A stretch of 64,000 nt of DNA from Gaiellasilicea sp037721555 (GTDB lineage: Bacteria; Actinomycetota; Thermoleophilia; Gaiellales; Gaiellaceae), in NCBI GenBank assembly GCA_037721555.1, contig JBBJOI010000004.1, positions 69,464-133,463 on the forward strand. The letters run 5' to 3'. The position numbers and the translations under genes were made by a program. Under the pieces are notes generated by a model, which had not been told where the DNA came from, made no database searches, and saw only the letters and a program-made list of their open reading frames with translations. Of the stretch, positions 1 to 7,138 are shown in pieces. The stretch's first letter is position 1, and each line of letters begins with the position of its first letter.

Positions 1-497
1 GCCCGCCCGGGTGGCCGAGCAGAACCTCCGGCTCGGAAGCGACGGCTGCGGTGCGGCGAAAGAGGAGGACTCCGGCGCTCTGCCTAACAGCCATCGGCGC
101 ATCGTAGAGCGGCCGTCCCGCGGTCCCAGGCGGGCGCTGTTTGCTTAGCGCATGGCTTGCCTCGTAGAGCAGTGCACGCCGACAGTTACGAGCGCCCGGA
201 GCGACCCATGGGCAGGTCAACCACGTCCCGCTAGGTCTCCGCGGCCGTTCAGGGGAGACTCCCGGACGCTGCCTGCAGGAGCATCTGTCCGCGCATGGGC
301 GCGTTCCATCGGCACGAGCGGCGCAAGCGGGCGAGGCCCGGCCCGCAACAGGTTCGGGCCTCAAAGGATCAGTCGTTTCGACTTCGAGCGGCGCGTGGTG
401 GTCCGGTCTACACCGCGCTCTAGTATCTCCGATCGATCGATGCATGTAGATCGTCCGTCGGGACGTCACGACCGCAACGCGACACGTAGGAGATGAG
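1..497. other. Left-edge stretch without a convincing gene
   Basis: I see no supported gene here. An open frame of about 114 codons on the plus strand (152-496) has an arginine/serine-rich composition typical of random GC-rich sequence and resembles no family I know. The last bases hold a good Shine-Dalgarno sequence, AGGAG at 487-491, which belongs to the gene starting at 498. The first 40 bases recall the 5' end of a class II tRNA, but no cloverleaf or T-loop follows. Confidence 0.4.
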
Positions 498-1076
498 ATG
501 GCGGAGATATTGCTCTTCCACCACGCACTGGGCCAGACTACGGGCTTCCACGCCTGGGCGGACGAGCTCCGGCGCGCAGGCCACACGGTGCACACTCCCG
601 ACCTCTTCGACGGCCGCACGTTCGGCACGATCGACGAGGGCGTGGCCTACGCCGGCGACGTCGGCTTCGGCGAGATCATCGAGCGCGGGGTGCGTGCGGC
701 GGAGGCGTTGCCGAGCGAGCTCGTCTACGCCGGCTTCTCGCTTGGGGTGCTGCCGGCGCAGAAGCTCGCGCAGACCCGCGCGGGCGCCCGAGGTGCGCTG
801 CTCTTCTACTCCTGCGTGCCAACGTCCGAGTTCGGGTCGGCGTGGCCGGCGGAGGTACCCGTGCAGATTCACGGCATGGACGCCGACCCGTTCTTCGTCG
901 ACGAGGGTGACATCGACGCCGCCCGATTGCTCGTCGAGTCGACCGAGCACGCCGAGCTGTTCCTCTATCCCGGCGACCAGCACTACTTCGCCGACAGCAG
1001 TCTCCCGAGCTACGACGAGAGCGCCGCCGCGCTGCTCATGCAGCGCGTGCTCACCTTCCTCGAGACCCGTGACTGA
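498..1076 (+). CDS. Dienelactone hydrolase family protein
   Basis: This 192-residue protein is a complete small alpha/beta hydrolase of the dienelactone hydrolase family. It opens with a beta strand leading into an HHALG turn. A nucleophile elbow GFSLG puts a serine at about residue 81, where classical dienelactone hydrolases have cysteine. A late GDQHYF segment supplies the catalytic histidine, and the aspartate is probably in the MDADPFF stretch. The ATG start is set by AGGAG six bases upstream. It stands alone between an empty left edge and a decayed glyoxalase gene. The substrate is unknown; a cytoplasmic esterase or lactonase is the safest reading. Serine in place of cysteine is common in uncharacterised members. 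Confidence 0.85.
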   Translation: MAEILLFHHALGQTTGFHAWADELRRAGHTVHTPDLFDGRTFGTIDEGVAYAGDVGFGEIIERGVRAAEALPSELVYAGFSLGVLPAQKLAQTRAGARGALLFYSCVPTSEFGSAWPAEVPVQIHGMDADPFFVDEGDIDAARLLVESTEHAELFLYPGDQHYFADSSLPSYDESAAALLMQRVLTFLETRD

Positions 1077-1117
1077 CACTCGAGTCATGGCTGAGACGCG
1101 GGCTGCCGCAGCGTCGC

Positions 1118-1150
1118 CTGGGCCAGTGTCAAGGGATGTTCCCTGATAGC
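1118..1150. repeat. Short palindromic repeat R, copy 1
   Basis: This copy reads CTGGGCCAGTG, then CAAGGGATGTTCCCTGA. The core GGGA-TGT-TCCC is a small hairpin. It lies 42 bases after the hydrolase stop. Six similar copies lie within the next 4 kb, all in intergenic or decayed sequence. Confidence 0.6.
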
Positions 1151-1197
1151 ACGATCAGATGGTTTGGCAGGCCTCGGCCCGTACCTTTCTCAGTCGG

Positions 1198-1403
1198 ATG
1201 AAGCATTTGGCTCTCCCGGTCTCGGATCAGGAGCGCGTCGAAACCGCAGTACGACTCGTAGAAACGGCGCGACCGCGCAGCCGCCGCGCCGGTACAAGCG
1301 GCGAGGTCCTGATGCTCCGGAGTACACCAGCGTGAAATTCGTTGATCCCGACGGCTACGTGGTCGAGGCCGCGTTGGGAGCCGCACCTCCCGTAGGCCGC
1401 TAG
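1198..1403 (+). pseudogene. Decayed glyoxalase/VOC family gene with inverted segment
   Basis: The plus strand starts MKHLALPVSDQER, a typical beginning of a VOC-superfamily (glyoxalase/bleomycin resistance) protein. The next expected block, SRRFYESYCGFD, is present but on the opposite strand at about 1236-1274. A later plus-strand frame restores the usual C-terminal VKFVDPDGYVVEAAL motif up to a TAG at 1401-1403. The middle of the domain (normally about 120 residues in total) is largely missing. The gene is therefore broken by a local inversion, a deletion and frameshifts. The family assignment rests on recalled motifs. The ancestral function cannot be given more precisely than VOC-fold metalloenzyme or binding protein. 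Confidence 0.7.
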
Positions 1404-1463
1404 CGTCCTCGGATCGTTGACCGGACCCCATTCGTCGGTCCACTCGCTATGAGAGTCGGGTAG

Positions 1464-2081
1464 TCAGTCGCTCCTCCAGCTGGCGGCGTAGACAGCCGGC
1501 GCTTGCCAGCCGAGGCTGCTGTGTGGCCGGATGGTGTTGTAGGTGTTTCTCCAATCTTCAATCACGGTCTTCGCCTCGAGCAGCGAGTTGAAGGCTTCGA
1601 TGGCGAGTCTCTTACCTTGCCGCCGAAGGATTCCACGAACGGGTTCTGCCAGGGAGTGCCGGGCTCGATGTAGGAGGCTCCGCTGCCGCCGATGCGGCAC
1701 CAGTCGCGGATCGCGTTGGCGGTCAGCTCGGGCCCGTTGTCCATCCGCACGAGCTCGGGTGGCCGGCCGCGGAGGGCGACGATCCGTTCGAGCACGCTGA
1801 CGGTGCGGTCGGCGTCGATCCGGCGCGCGACCTCGATCGCGAGCGCTTCGCGGGTGTGCTCGTCGACGACATGCAGGAGCTTCAGGATCCGGCCCTCGGC
1901 GCGGATGCGCTCGCGAGAGCTGTCGCAGCCGCACCCGCAGCGCCGCATCGCGGTCGCCGCCTCGCGGCTGGTGCCGCTGCGTGGAGCGGTGCTGGCTCGT
2001 GATCCGGCACGCCCGCCGCTCAGACACACCGAGACGCTCGCGCAGCATCAGCACGGCCTCGCGTCTGCGCGGCGGGCTCAC
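1464..2081 (-). pseudogene. IS3-family transposase orfB remnant
   Basis: The N-terminus (SPPRRREAVLMLRERLGVSERRACRI) and C-terminus (EAFNSLLEAKTVIEDWRNTYNTIRPHSSLGW, described here as separate blocks) are in one frame. The middle catalytic part lies in another frame at 1562-2029, where LLHVVDEHTREALAIEVAR, VRMDNGPEL and NPFVESFGG are readable. The DDE catalytic core needs three acidic residues. The second D (MDNG) and the E (FVESF) are there, but the segment that should hold the first D is deleted. At least two frameshifts plus this deletion make the protein non-functional. It overlaps orfA by four bases, the usual IS3 arrangement. Confidence 0.8.
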
Positions 2082-2359
2082 CAGTTTCCCCTCGCTATCT
2101 CCTTCAACGCCTGATTCTCGAGCAGCTGATCAGCAACGATCCGCTTCAACCTCCCGTTCTCCCGCTCCAGCTCCTTCAGCCGCTTCGCGTCCTCGGCCTT
2201 GAGACCACCGTACTGCTGCCGCCAGCGATGCAGCGTCTGCTCCGACACCTCCAACTGCTTTGCCACCGCCGCCACATCCTGTCCCTCGCCCAGCAGCCGG
2301 TCGGCCTCCCGCAACTTCCTGATCACCTGCTCCGGCGTATGCCGGCGTCTCCGTCCCAT
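2078..2359 (-). CDS. IS3-family transposase orfA (helix-turn-helix)
   Basis: This intact 93-residue protein is the DNA-binding subunit of an IS3-type transposase. Residues 8-50 form the helix-turn-helix (EQVIRKLREADRLL ... VSEQTLHRWRQQYGG). Residues 60-90 form a leucine-zipper-like coil (LKELERENGRLKRIV) used for multimerisation. In active elements OrfA is joined to OrfB by programmed frameshifting. Here OrfB is destroyed, so OrfA would act alone, if expressed, as a binder of the element ends. It is the only intact part of the insertion sequence. Confidence 0.85.
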   Translation of the reverse strand: MGRRRRHTPEQVIRKLREADRLLGEGQDVAAVAKQLEVSEQTLHRWRQQYGGLKAEDAKRLKELERENGRLKRIVADQLLENQALKEIARGNW

Positions 2360-2459
2360 CGCTCCGATGGTCCTCCTTGCCCGACATGGGCAGTAAGACT
2401 CTCGTAGCGACCGGACCGACCTCAGGGGGTCACGTCATCGTCACATCGGCGACAAGTAG

Positions 2460-2510
2460 CTGGTGAGGCCAGAACGGCCTGCGCCAGTAGGCCGGGAATG
2501 TCCCCGAGGC
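2460..2510. repeat. Short palindromic repeat R, copy 2 (long form)
   Basis: The copy begins CTGGTGAGGCC and continues through GCGCCAGTAGG to GGGAATGTCCCCGAG. The first 20 bases match the long form at 3990-4039, so these two copies share an extended 5' part that the other copies lack or have lost. It lies just outside the right end of the insertion sequence, upstream of mscL. Confidence 0.6.
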
Positions 2511-2600
2511 GCGAACCGTTACGGCTTAGATTGGGTAGACGAACGGTCACCGATTGCCGTAGCGTTACGCGTGCTCAAACCAGCTATCGAAGGAGCCGCG

Positions 2601-2978
2601 ATGATCAAGGAGTTCAAGGACTTTCTTTTCAGAGGCAACATCGTCGAGCTTGCGGTTGCGTTCGTTATGGGCCTCGCATTCGCTGCGGTCGTCAACTCGC
2701 TGGTCAACAATCTCGTGATGCCCATTGTCGCCGCGATCATCGGCAAACCTGACTTCCGCGACCTCACATTCACCATCCACCGATCCGTCTTTCACTACGG
2801 AGCGTTTCTCACCGATCTAATTCAGTTCGTGGCGATCGGAGCTGCCGTCTTCTTCTTCATCGTCAAGCCTGTGCAGATGATGCTCGCGCGAGGTCGCAGG
2901 GAACCGATCGAAGAGGGTATGCCCGACGAGGAGCGTCGCCACCAGGAACTGCTGGCCGCGCTCCGCGCGAGCAACTAG
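2601..2978 (+). CDS. mscL: Large-conductance mechanosensitive channel MscL
   Basis: This 125-residue protein is a full-length MscL, the homopentameric channel that opens under membrane tension and releases solutes on hypo-osmotic shock. It has the N-terminal amphipathic helix (MIKEFKDFLFRGN), TM1 at about residues 14-40 with the glycine/alanine pore-lining pattern, a periplasmic loop, TM2 at about 67-92 and a charged cytoplasmic C-terminal helix. AAGGAG at 2590-2595 sets the ATG start; the frame is open upstream but without a better start. It is monocistronic and flanked by repeat R copies. Confidence 0.97.
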   Translation: MIKEFKDFLFRGNIVELAVAFVMGLAFAAVVNSLVNNLVMPIVAAIIGKPDFRDLTFTIHRSVFHYGAFLTDLIQFVAIGAAVFFFIVKPVQMMLARGRREPIEEGMPDEERRHQELLAALRASN

Positions 2979-3005
2979 CGGACTCCCCAACGCAGAAGAG
3001 AGTGT

Positions 3006-3030
3006 CCTGGCTCAGTGTTCAGAGATGTCC
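3006..3030. repeat. Short palindromic repeat R, copy 3 (partial)
   Basis: The copy reads CCTGGCTCAGTGTTCAGAGA then TGTCC. It matches the consensus first half, but the second arm of the hairpin is degenerate. It sits 28 bases after the mscL stop. Confidence 0.5.
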
Positions 3031-3074
3031 AACTGGTGTGGAGGCATGATGAGGGCGGCGTGCGACCGAAGACG

Positions 3075-3508
3075 ATTACGGCAGCTCGCCTCGTCCTCAC
3101 GCCGTTGAACAAGATGTAGCGCGGGCAGTCATCGATGCTGACCTGCCGCTGATCGCCAGAGCCAGTGGTTGGCCGTACGACGATACGCTTTACTGCGCTG
3201 AGGATGGCCACAGCGATCGGTGGATCATCATTCGTGCGGCTCGTCGTGCTTGATGGAGTCGTGATTGGCGAGTGCGGCTCGGTTAGTGGTGCAGCGAGAC
3301 AGGGTTGATCGAAATCGGATACGGGCTCGCTGCGGAACATCGCAGGCGCGGTTACGACAACGAGCTTGTAACTGCTCTCTCAGACTGGCTACTCACCCAG
3401 CCCCGGGTTGAGGAGGTCGTCGCAAGAAAAGTCCTCGCGAAGAACGTTGCGTCCGGTCGCGCGCTCGAAACGCAGGGTTTGCTCTCTAATGCGAAGACGA
3501 CGGACTGA
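3075..3508 (+). pseudogene. GNAT acetyltransferase pseudogene
   Basis: Pieces of a GNAT N-acetyltransferase occur in order but in different plus-strand frames. ITAARLVLTPLN is the usual opening. DADLPLIARASGWPYDDTL is a second block. VVLDGVVIGECGS is the beta-strand before the cofactor loop. IEIGYGLAAEHRRRGYDNELV carries the acetyl-CoA-binding R/Q-x-x-G-x-G/A-like loop. VLAKNVASGRALETQG is the late helix. Three or more frameshifts separate them, so no complete enzyme can be made. The best single open piece is 3305-3508. The family assignment is by recalled motif order. Confidence 0.7.
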
Positions 3509-3544
3509 CCTGGTACGCGCGCCGTCCGTCAAGGACGGCGGTCT

Positions 3545-3575
3545 GCGCAAGTGTTCGGGGATGTCCTCGAGCGAG
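3545..3575. repeat. Short palindromic repeat R, copy 4
   Basis: The copy reads GCGCAAGTGTTCGGGGATGT then CCTCGAGCGAG. It starts 37 bases after the GNAT pseudogene and ends just before the 3' end of the minus-strand gene at 3588. Confidence 0.5.
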
Positions 3576-3587
3576 GTGCTCGCGACG

Positions 3588-3923
3588 CTACGCCCGCGAG
3601 TCTTCGCGTGGGATGTTGTGCGCGATCCAGGCCTGCTGGCGTCTTGATCCCCAGCACATCTTGATCGTGTACGGGACGCCGTAACGCCAACAGAGTGCGC
3701 GCGGAGTATTGCGATACACCTCGTCGGGCTCGCCGAGGAGCCGCAGCACCTGCGCCGGTGTCATGCGGTTCCCTGCCGCCTGAAAGTCGCTCACAGCCGC
3801 TGCCGTGATGTCGGCATAGGTTGACGGCTCGTTCGCTCGGTGCGCCTCGCGGAACGCGGCGATCGCAACACCGAGGGCAGCCACCGCGATCAGAAGCGTT
3901 ACGGCTACCAATGCCTTCGCCAC
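3588..3923 (-). CDS. Small membrane-anchored hypothetical protein
   Basis: With a GTG start at 3923 the protein has 111 residues. A single membrane segment (about residues 3-25, AKALVAVTLLIAVAALGVAI) is followed by an extracytoplasmic part containing MTPAQVLRLLGEPDEV and a cysteine-bearing C-terminal stretch. The LLGEPDEV pattern recalls the SmpA/OmlA (BamE-like) fold, in which a helix-turn precedes a G-x-P motif, but this is only a resemblance. The frame stays open to an ATG at 4061, but that extension runs through a repeat R copy, so I prefer the later start. No strong ribosome binding site is visible for either. Function unknown. Confidence 0.5.
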   Translation of the reverse strand: MAKALVAVTLLIAVAALGVAIAAFREAHRANEPSTYADITAAAVSDFQAAGNRMTPAQVLRLLGEPDEVYRNTPRALCWRYGVPYTIKMCWGSRRQQAWIAHNIPREDSRA

Positions 3924-3989
3924 AACCGGCGGATGATGCCACCAATCCGCCCGGTGCGCGCAGCTTTCGCGCGCCTCGGTCTTCAGCGG

Positions 3990-4039
3990 CTGGTGAGGCC
4001 ACAACGACCCGGGCCAGCGTTCAAGAGTGTTCCCTGAGC
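3990..4039. repeat. Short palindromic repeat R, copy 5 (long form)
   Basis: The copy begins CTGGTGAGGCCACAACGACC, runs through GGGCCAGCGTTC and ends GTGTTCCCTGAGC. It aligns with copy 2 over its whole length at roughly 75 % identity. It lies upstream of the membrane protein gene on the minus strand and before a serine-hydrolase fragment on the plus strand. Confidence 0.6.
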
Positions 4040-4052
4040 TTGCCTGCGCCTC

Positions 4053-4343
4053 ATGAAGCACTTCGTCTGCTCAACATCGGCGACCAGACATCATGGTCAC
4101 GTCTCGGACGATTCGCTCGCGTGGGGTCTCGGCTGGGGGCTCGCCGGCCACGTGTTCTGGCATTGGGGCGACATGGGCTTCAAAGACTTCCCCGTTGCAG
4201 TCGCCTCGTGCGCCGAACGACGAGGACTAGTCTGCCTAACGAACAGCGAACACGGATTGCGCGCATGCGTGGACATCCTCCGCGACGTGATGGGAGACGA
4301 CTTCTCGTGCCCGATCGCCGCCGTGCTCGAGCGTGGCTGGTAG
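4053..4343 (+). pseudogene. Serine hydrolase (beta-lactamase fold) C-terminal fragment
   Basis: The readable piece, SLAWGLGWGL ... VFWHWGD ... GFKDF ... LVCLTNSEHGLRACVDILRDVMG, matches the C-terminal third of class-C-type serine hydrolases. The HWGD segment corresponds to the HGG/HxG loop of that family. The SxxK and YxN catalytic motifs, which would lie some 200 residues earlier, are absent; upstream sequence is repeat R and unrelated DNA. It is a truncated remnant that could still be translated from the ATG at 4053. An intact member of the same superfamily lies at 26.0-27.3 kb but is not closely similar. Confidence 0.6.
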
Positions 4344-4434
4344 CCGAGGCAACCAACACCCGCCCCGGGCAAGAAGGAAGACGCTGTGCTTGCGCCCCCG
4401 GAGCTAGCTCGACAGGTCGAGTAACAAGACGCTA

Positions 4435-4469
4435 CTTGGGCCAGCGTCCGGGAATGTCCCCTGAGCGAT
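4435..4469. repeat. Short palindromic repeat R, copy 6
   Basis: The copy reads CTTGGGCCAGCGTCCGGGAA then TGTCCCCTGAGCGAT. It overlaps the 3' end of the minus-strand gene at 4469 and could serve that gene as a weak terminator hairpin. Confidence 0.6.
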
Positions 4470-5170
4470 TAGCGACAGTCCGAGAGGGAGGAGATGCCGT
4501 CCTTCGCAGTCCGTGGCGCGGAGCACGCGACCACGCTCCCGCTCGCGTCGAGCCCCGCGACCCAACTGGGAAAAACGCGGGTGAAATTTTCGGGGGTCAA
4601 CCGAAAGTTCGCGGGCAGCCGTGCCGCGTAGAACCGGACGTGCTGCATCGGTTCCGGCCCCGCGAAGGTGGGCACGCGCAAAACATCCCCGTCAACGAAG
4701 TGGATCTCGACCACGGATGCTTCGTCGATGACTGCACCCACGATGCGGGCCGGCAGCTGCTCGGTGGCGTCGGCCGCCATGAAAGTGATCGTCATGTCGG
4801 GCGATGCCTTAGCCTCGGGCGTGCGCGCAACGCCGACGAACGAACCGCAACCCAATGCTCCGCCCCCGCCGTTGTCGCCCGAATCCTTCGGAGTGAAAGA
4901 GATGCATAGACCGTGGGTGGCAGATGGGTAGGCGATCAGCTGCCACCGATGCCCGTTCCACTCCCCTTCCTTCACGACCTGGGGCGCTGTCGTCGGTACG
5001 GGTGTGCCGCCATACCTCAGGAACCACCAGTCTTTCGCGGCACCGAGTGCGGCAACGGGCATCAGCACAGCCGCGAGCACCACGAAGGCCAAGACGAGGC
5101 GGCGTGGGGTGAAAAGACTGACCGAGCGTCGCTCAACGGCGCGTTCCATGACTTCGATCTCAGTCGTCAT
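4469..5170 (-). CDS. Hypothetical membrane-anchored extracytoplasmic protein
   Basis: The 233-residue product has a short basic cytoplasmic N-terminus, one membrane segment at about residues 25-47 (LVLAFVVLAAVLMPVAALGAA) and an extracytoplasmic domain of about 185 residues. That domain has alternating beta-rich stretches and cysteines near GLCISF, LGCGSF and the C-terminus, which may form disulfides. I do not recognise a family. Codon use looks like the rest of the genome and the frame is intact, unlike most neighbours in this decaying region. Its start is an ATG at 5170; MTTEIEVMERAVE gives an alternative ATG seven codons later. It is flanked by repeat R copies 6 and 7. Confidence 0.7.
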   Translation of the reverse strand: MTTEIEVMERAVERRSVSLFTPRRLVLAFVVLAAVLMPVAALGAAKDWWFLRYGGTPVPTTAPQVVKEGEWNGHRWQLIAYPSATHGLCISFTPKDSGDNGGGGALGCGSFVGVARTPEAKASPDMTITFMAADATEQLPARIVGAVIDEASVVEIHFVDGDVLRVPTFAGPEPMQHVRFYAARLPANFRLTPENFTRVFPSWVAGLDASGSVVACSAPRTAKDGISSLSDCR

Positions 5171-5191
5171 AGGATGGTAGGAGGATACTGC

Positions 5192-5233
5192 GAACTGGCC
5201 CGAGCGAGTGTTCGGGGATGTTCCCCGAGCGAA
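5192..5233. repeat. Short palindromic repeat R, copy 7
   Basis: This is the best-formed copy. GTGTTCGGGGATGTTCCCCG folds into a hairpin with a six-pair stem CGGGGA/TCCCCG and a TGT loop. It lies just upstream of the membrane protein gene that starts at 5170 on the minus strand. Confidence 0.65.
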
Positions 5234-5396
5234 CGGCGCGCGCCAGGTTTGGCTTTCGGCTGACCACGTCAGCCCCGCATTCGACGTTTGTAAGCCCGAT
5301 GTAAGACCGCCGCGTCTGCCTTCAGCGCGGACGGCCCGACCGCAGCCAGGTTCTGGACGTGGGCTAACCGACGTAGGCTGACGCTCTGCCGGATCC

Positions 5397-5873
5397 GATC
5401 ATCATCGCGGCTTATGATCAGGCTTGGCCGCTCGAGTTCGAGCGACTGCGCCACCGTGTAGCTGCGGCAGTTGGCGACCTGTCGTCTCGATCGTGCACAT
5501 AGGTTCCACGGCGGTCCCTGGTCTCGCCGCCAAGCCGGTGATCGACCTCGTGGTCGTGGTCGACCGAGGCAAACGTGCCGAACGCCGTTGAGTACCTCAC
5601 CGCGATTGGTTACGTCCACCGAGGCAACCTCGGTGTCGCTGGACGCGAGGCATTCGGCGTCCCGGAGGGGGAGCGTCGTCATCACGTTTATGTCTTCCCG
5701 ACAGCGAGGAGCTGCGGGCACAGTTGGCGTTTCGCGACCGCTTGCGGGAAGACCCCGCGCTTGCGGCCGAGTACGAAGCCCTGAAGCGAGAGCTTGCGGT
5801 GAGGTTCCTCGACGACCGGATGGGCTACACGGACGCGAAGACCGACTTCGTCACCGCTGCGAGCCGCCCGTAG
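5397..5873 (+). pseudogene. GrpB-family nucleotidyltransferase-fold pseudogene
   Basis: The order of blocks is that of a GrpB/Dephospho-CoA-kinase-associated UPF0157 protein: IIAAYDQAWPLEFERLRHRV, then VHIGSTAVPGLAAKPVIDL (the GS...D nucleotidyltransferase signature), then AVEYLTAIGYVHRGNLGVAG, then LAFRDRLREDPALAAEYEAL and a C-terminal YTDAKTDFV. Each block sits in a different plus-strand frame, so at least three frameshifts break the gene. No intact start codon precedes the first block. The function of intact GrpB proteins is itself poorly known. Confidence 0.75.
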
Positions 5874-5928
5874 AAGACGAGCAGCCGGCCCGAATAGCGG
5901 CGCTGCCTCGAACCGCGTCCGGGATTGC

Positions 5929-6462
5929 CTACCCGGGAAACTCGGACGGACAGACGACAGGCTCGTCGTCGCCGAAACGGGCGTAGGCCTCCTTCGGGTC
6001 CGTCGTCTCCTCCTCGACGCCGGCGCCGTACCTCAGCGCGAGCTCGTTGACGGGATAGCGGATGCCGCGTCCCGTTCTCCGTGCGCCGACGCCGAGAATG
6101 AGGCATGGGCCATCGCCTGCCCCGACGACGATGTGCTCCGTCCACGGGGGACAGTGAACGAAGTCCCACGCGCGCAACCGCCGTTCTTCGCCTTCGATCA
6201 GGAGCAGGCACTCGCCGGAGAGCACGAGGAAATCCTCCTGGGCATCCTCTCCGTGGTACAGCGCGCTCGGCTCGCCGGGGCGCAGGATGCCGAGGCCGAG
6301 GCCGACCTGGTCGAATCGTGCGTCCTCGGGCTCGAACGTGGCGTAGAAGCCGCAACCGTCGCTCTCGAACCACGGCACCTCACGGGCGTTGACCACGAAC
6401 CAACCTCTTCCGCAAGGACGTACACCGGTCTCGACCCGCTCGAGGGGCGCTTCGGGAACCAC
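5929..6462 (-). CDS. Cupin-domain protein
   Basis: The 177-residue protein is a single-domain cupin. The jelly-roll motifs are visible as LGILRPGEPSALYHGEDAQE, with a histidine and acidic residues in motif 1, and FVHCPPWTEHIVVG in motif 2 with the metal-ligand histidine. Between them is VLSGECLLLIEGEERRL, a typical intermotif strand. It probably binds a metal and a small acid or sugar; no specific reaction can be given. The GTG start at 6462 is chosen because it leaves a short gap to the divergent gene at 6497. The frame remains open farther upstream but would run through that neighbour. Confidence 0.75.
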   Translation of the reverse strand: MVPEAPLERVETGVRPCGRGWFVVNAREVPWFESDGCGFYATFEPEDARFDQVGLGLGILRPGEPSALYHGEDAQEDFLVLSGECLLLIEGEERRLRAWDFVHCPPWTEHIVVGAGDGPCLILGVGARRTGRGIRYPVNELALRYGAGVEEETTDPKEAYARFGDDEPVVCPSEFPG

Positions 6463-6496
6463 CGTCTCCAGCCTAGCTAGGGTCGATGCGAGCGCG

Positions 6497-7111
6497 GTGA
6501 GAAACGCGAATCTGCACAGGTACGGCTCGGTCGCGGCGATCGCTGCAGGGCCGCTGCTCCTCGCCGGGCTGGGGGTTGCCCACCCGCAGGATCTCACGGC
6601 TGAGACAGCGTCGCGATGGCGCGATCTGCACACGGTTCTCCTCGTCGTCTTTCCGCTCCTGGGTCTCAACCTGTGGTGGCTCCTGCGCGGCCTGGACGGA
6701 GTCGCCGCCTGGCTCGCTCGCGTCGCCGGCTTTCTCTACATCGTCTTCTACGGAGCCCTCGACGTCCTCGCCGGCATCGGCACCGGGACGACGGTCGAAG
6801 CGGCGCGGCGTGAGGGGCGTGAGACGCTCGACGACGGCAACCCGGCGCTGTTCGACGCGGGCAATGCGTTGGCCGAGCTCGGCGTCTTGGCACTTTTGCT
6901 CGGCTGCGCGATCGCCGTCGCCCTGATCACCCGGCGCGTCGGCCGCGGAGCGCTCCCGGGCGCAGTCCTACTCCTGCTCGGCTGCGTCCTCTTCACCGAC
7001 AGCCACATCTACTGGCCCGAAGGCGTGCTTGCGGTGCTCATGCTCGGCGGCGGCTTCGGGCTGCTCGAGTGGGCTCGCGTTCGGGCCGAGGTAACCGTGC
7101 AGCCGGTCTAG
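6497..7111 (+). CDS. Hypothetical multi-pass membrane protein
   Basis: From the GTG at 6497 the protein has 204 residues with about five to six hydrophobic segments (starting SVAAIAAGPLLLAGLGV, then LLVVFPLLGLNLWWLL, VAGFLYIVFYGALDVLAGI, LGVLALLLGCAIAVALI, AVLLLLGCVLF and VLAVLMLGGGFGLL). I do not recognise a named family. It is divergent from the cupin gene with only 34 bases between starts, so both promoters must overlap that gap. It converges on the gene at 7130, sharing a hairpin at 7101-7138 that contains its stop codon. Confidence 0.7.
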   Translation: MRNANLHRYGSVAAIAAGPLLLAGLGVAHPQDLTAETASRWRDLHTVLLVVFPLLGLNLWWLLRGLDGVAAWLARVAGFLYIVFYGALDVLAGIGTGTTVEAARREGRETLDDGNPALFDAGNALAELGVLALLLGCAIAVALITRRVGRGALPGAVLLLLGCVLFTDSHIYWPEGVLAVLMLGGGFGLLEWARVRAEVTVQPV

Positions 7112-7138
7112 AACTCGTTCTGAGAAGAACTACCGGCT
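7101..7138. terminator. Bidirectional terminator-like hairpin
   Basis: AGCCGGT at 7101-7107 pairs with ACCGGCT at 7132-7138. Inside it GTTCT (7117-7121) pairs with AGAAC (7126-7130) around a GAGA loop. The structure holds the stop codons of both converging genes. There is no T-tract, which is common for GC-rich actinobacterial hairpins. Confidence 0.55.

Larger units (their letters stand above)
1418..2432 (-). mobile_element. Degenerate IS3-family insertion sequence
   Basis: The element is about 1,015 bp, against roughly 1.2-1.3 kb for intact relatives. Its ends are imperfect inverted repeats: TCGGTCCACTCGCTATGAG at 1435-1453 pairs with the reverse complement of 2401-2419, and the wider match covers 1435-1457 against 2397-2419 with 20 of 23 positions agreeing. 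Both outer ends fit the IS3 pattern TGA...TCA. The trinucleotide CGT flanks both sides (1415-1417 and 2433-2435), a plausible 3-bp target duplication. It carries orfA (intact) and orfB (deleted and frameshifted) on the minus strand. It is inferred to be immobile on its own but perhaps mobilisable in trans. Confidence 0.8.

Noticed and set aside
1..90. Partial tRNA at the left edge
   Set aside because: GCCCGGGTGGCCGAGC looks like a class II tRNA 5' part, but there is no anticodon arm, variable arm or T-loop.
152..496. 114-codon open frame before the dienelactone hydrolase gene
   Set aside because: Arginine/serine-rich composition, no ribosome binding site, no family resemblance.
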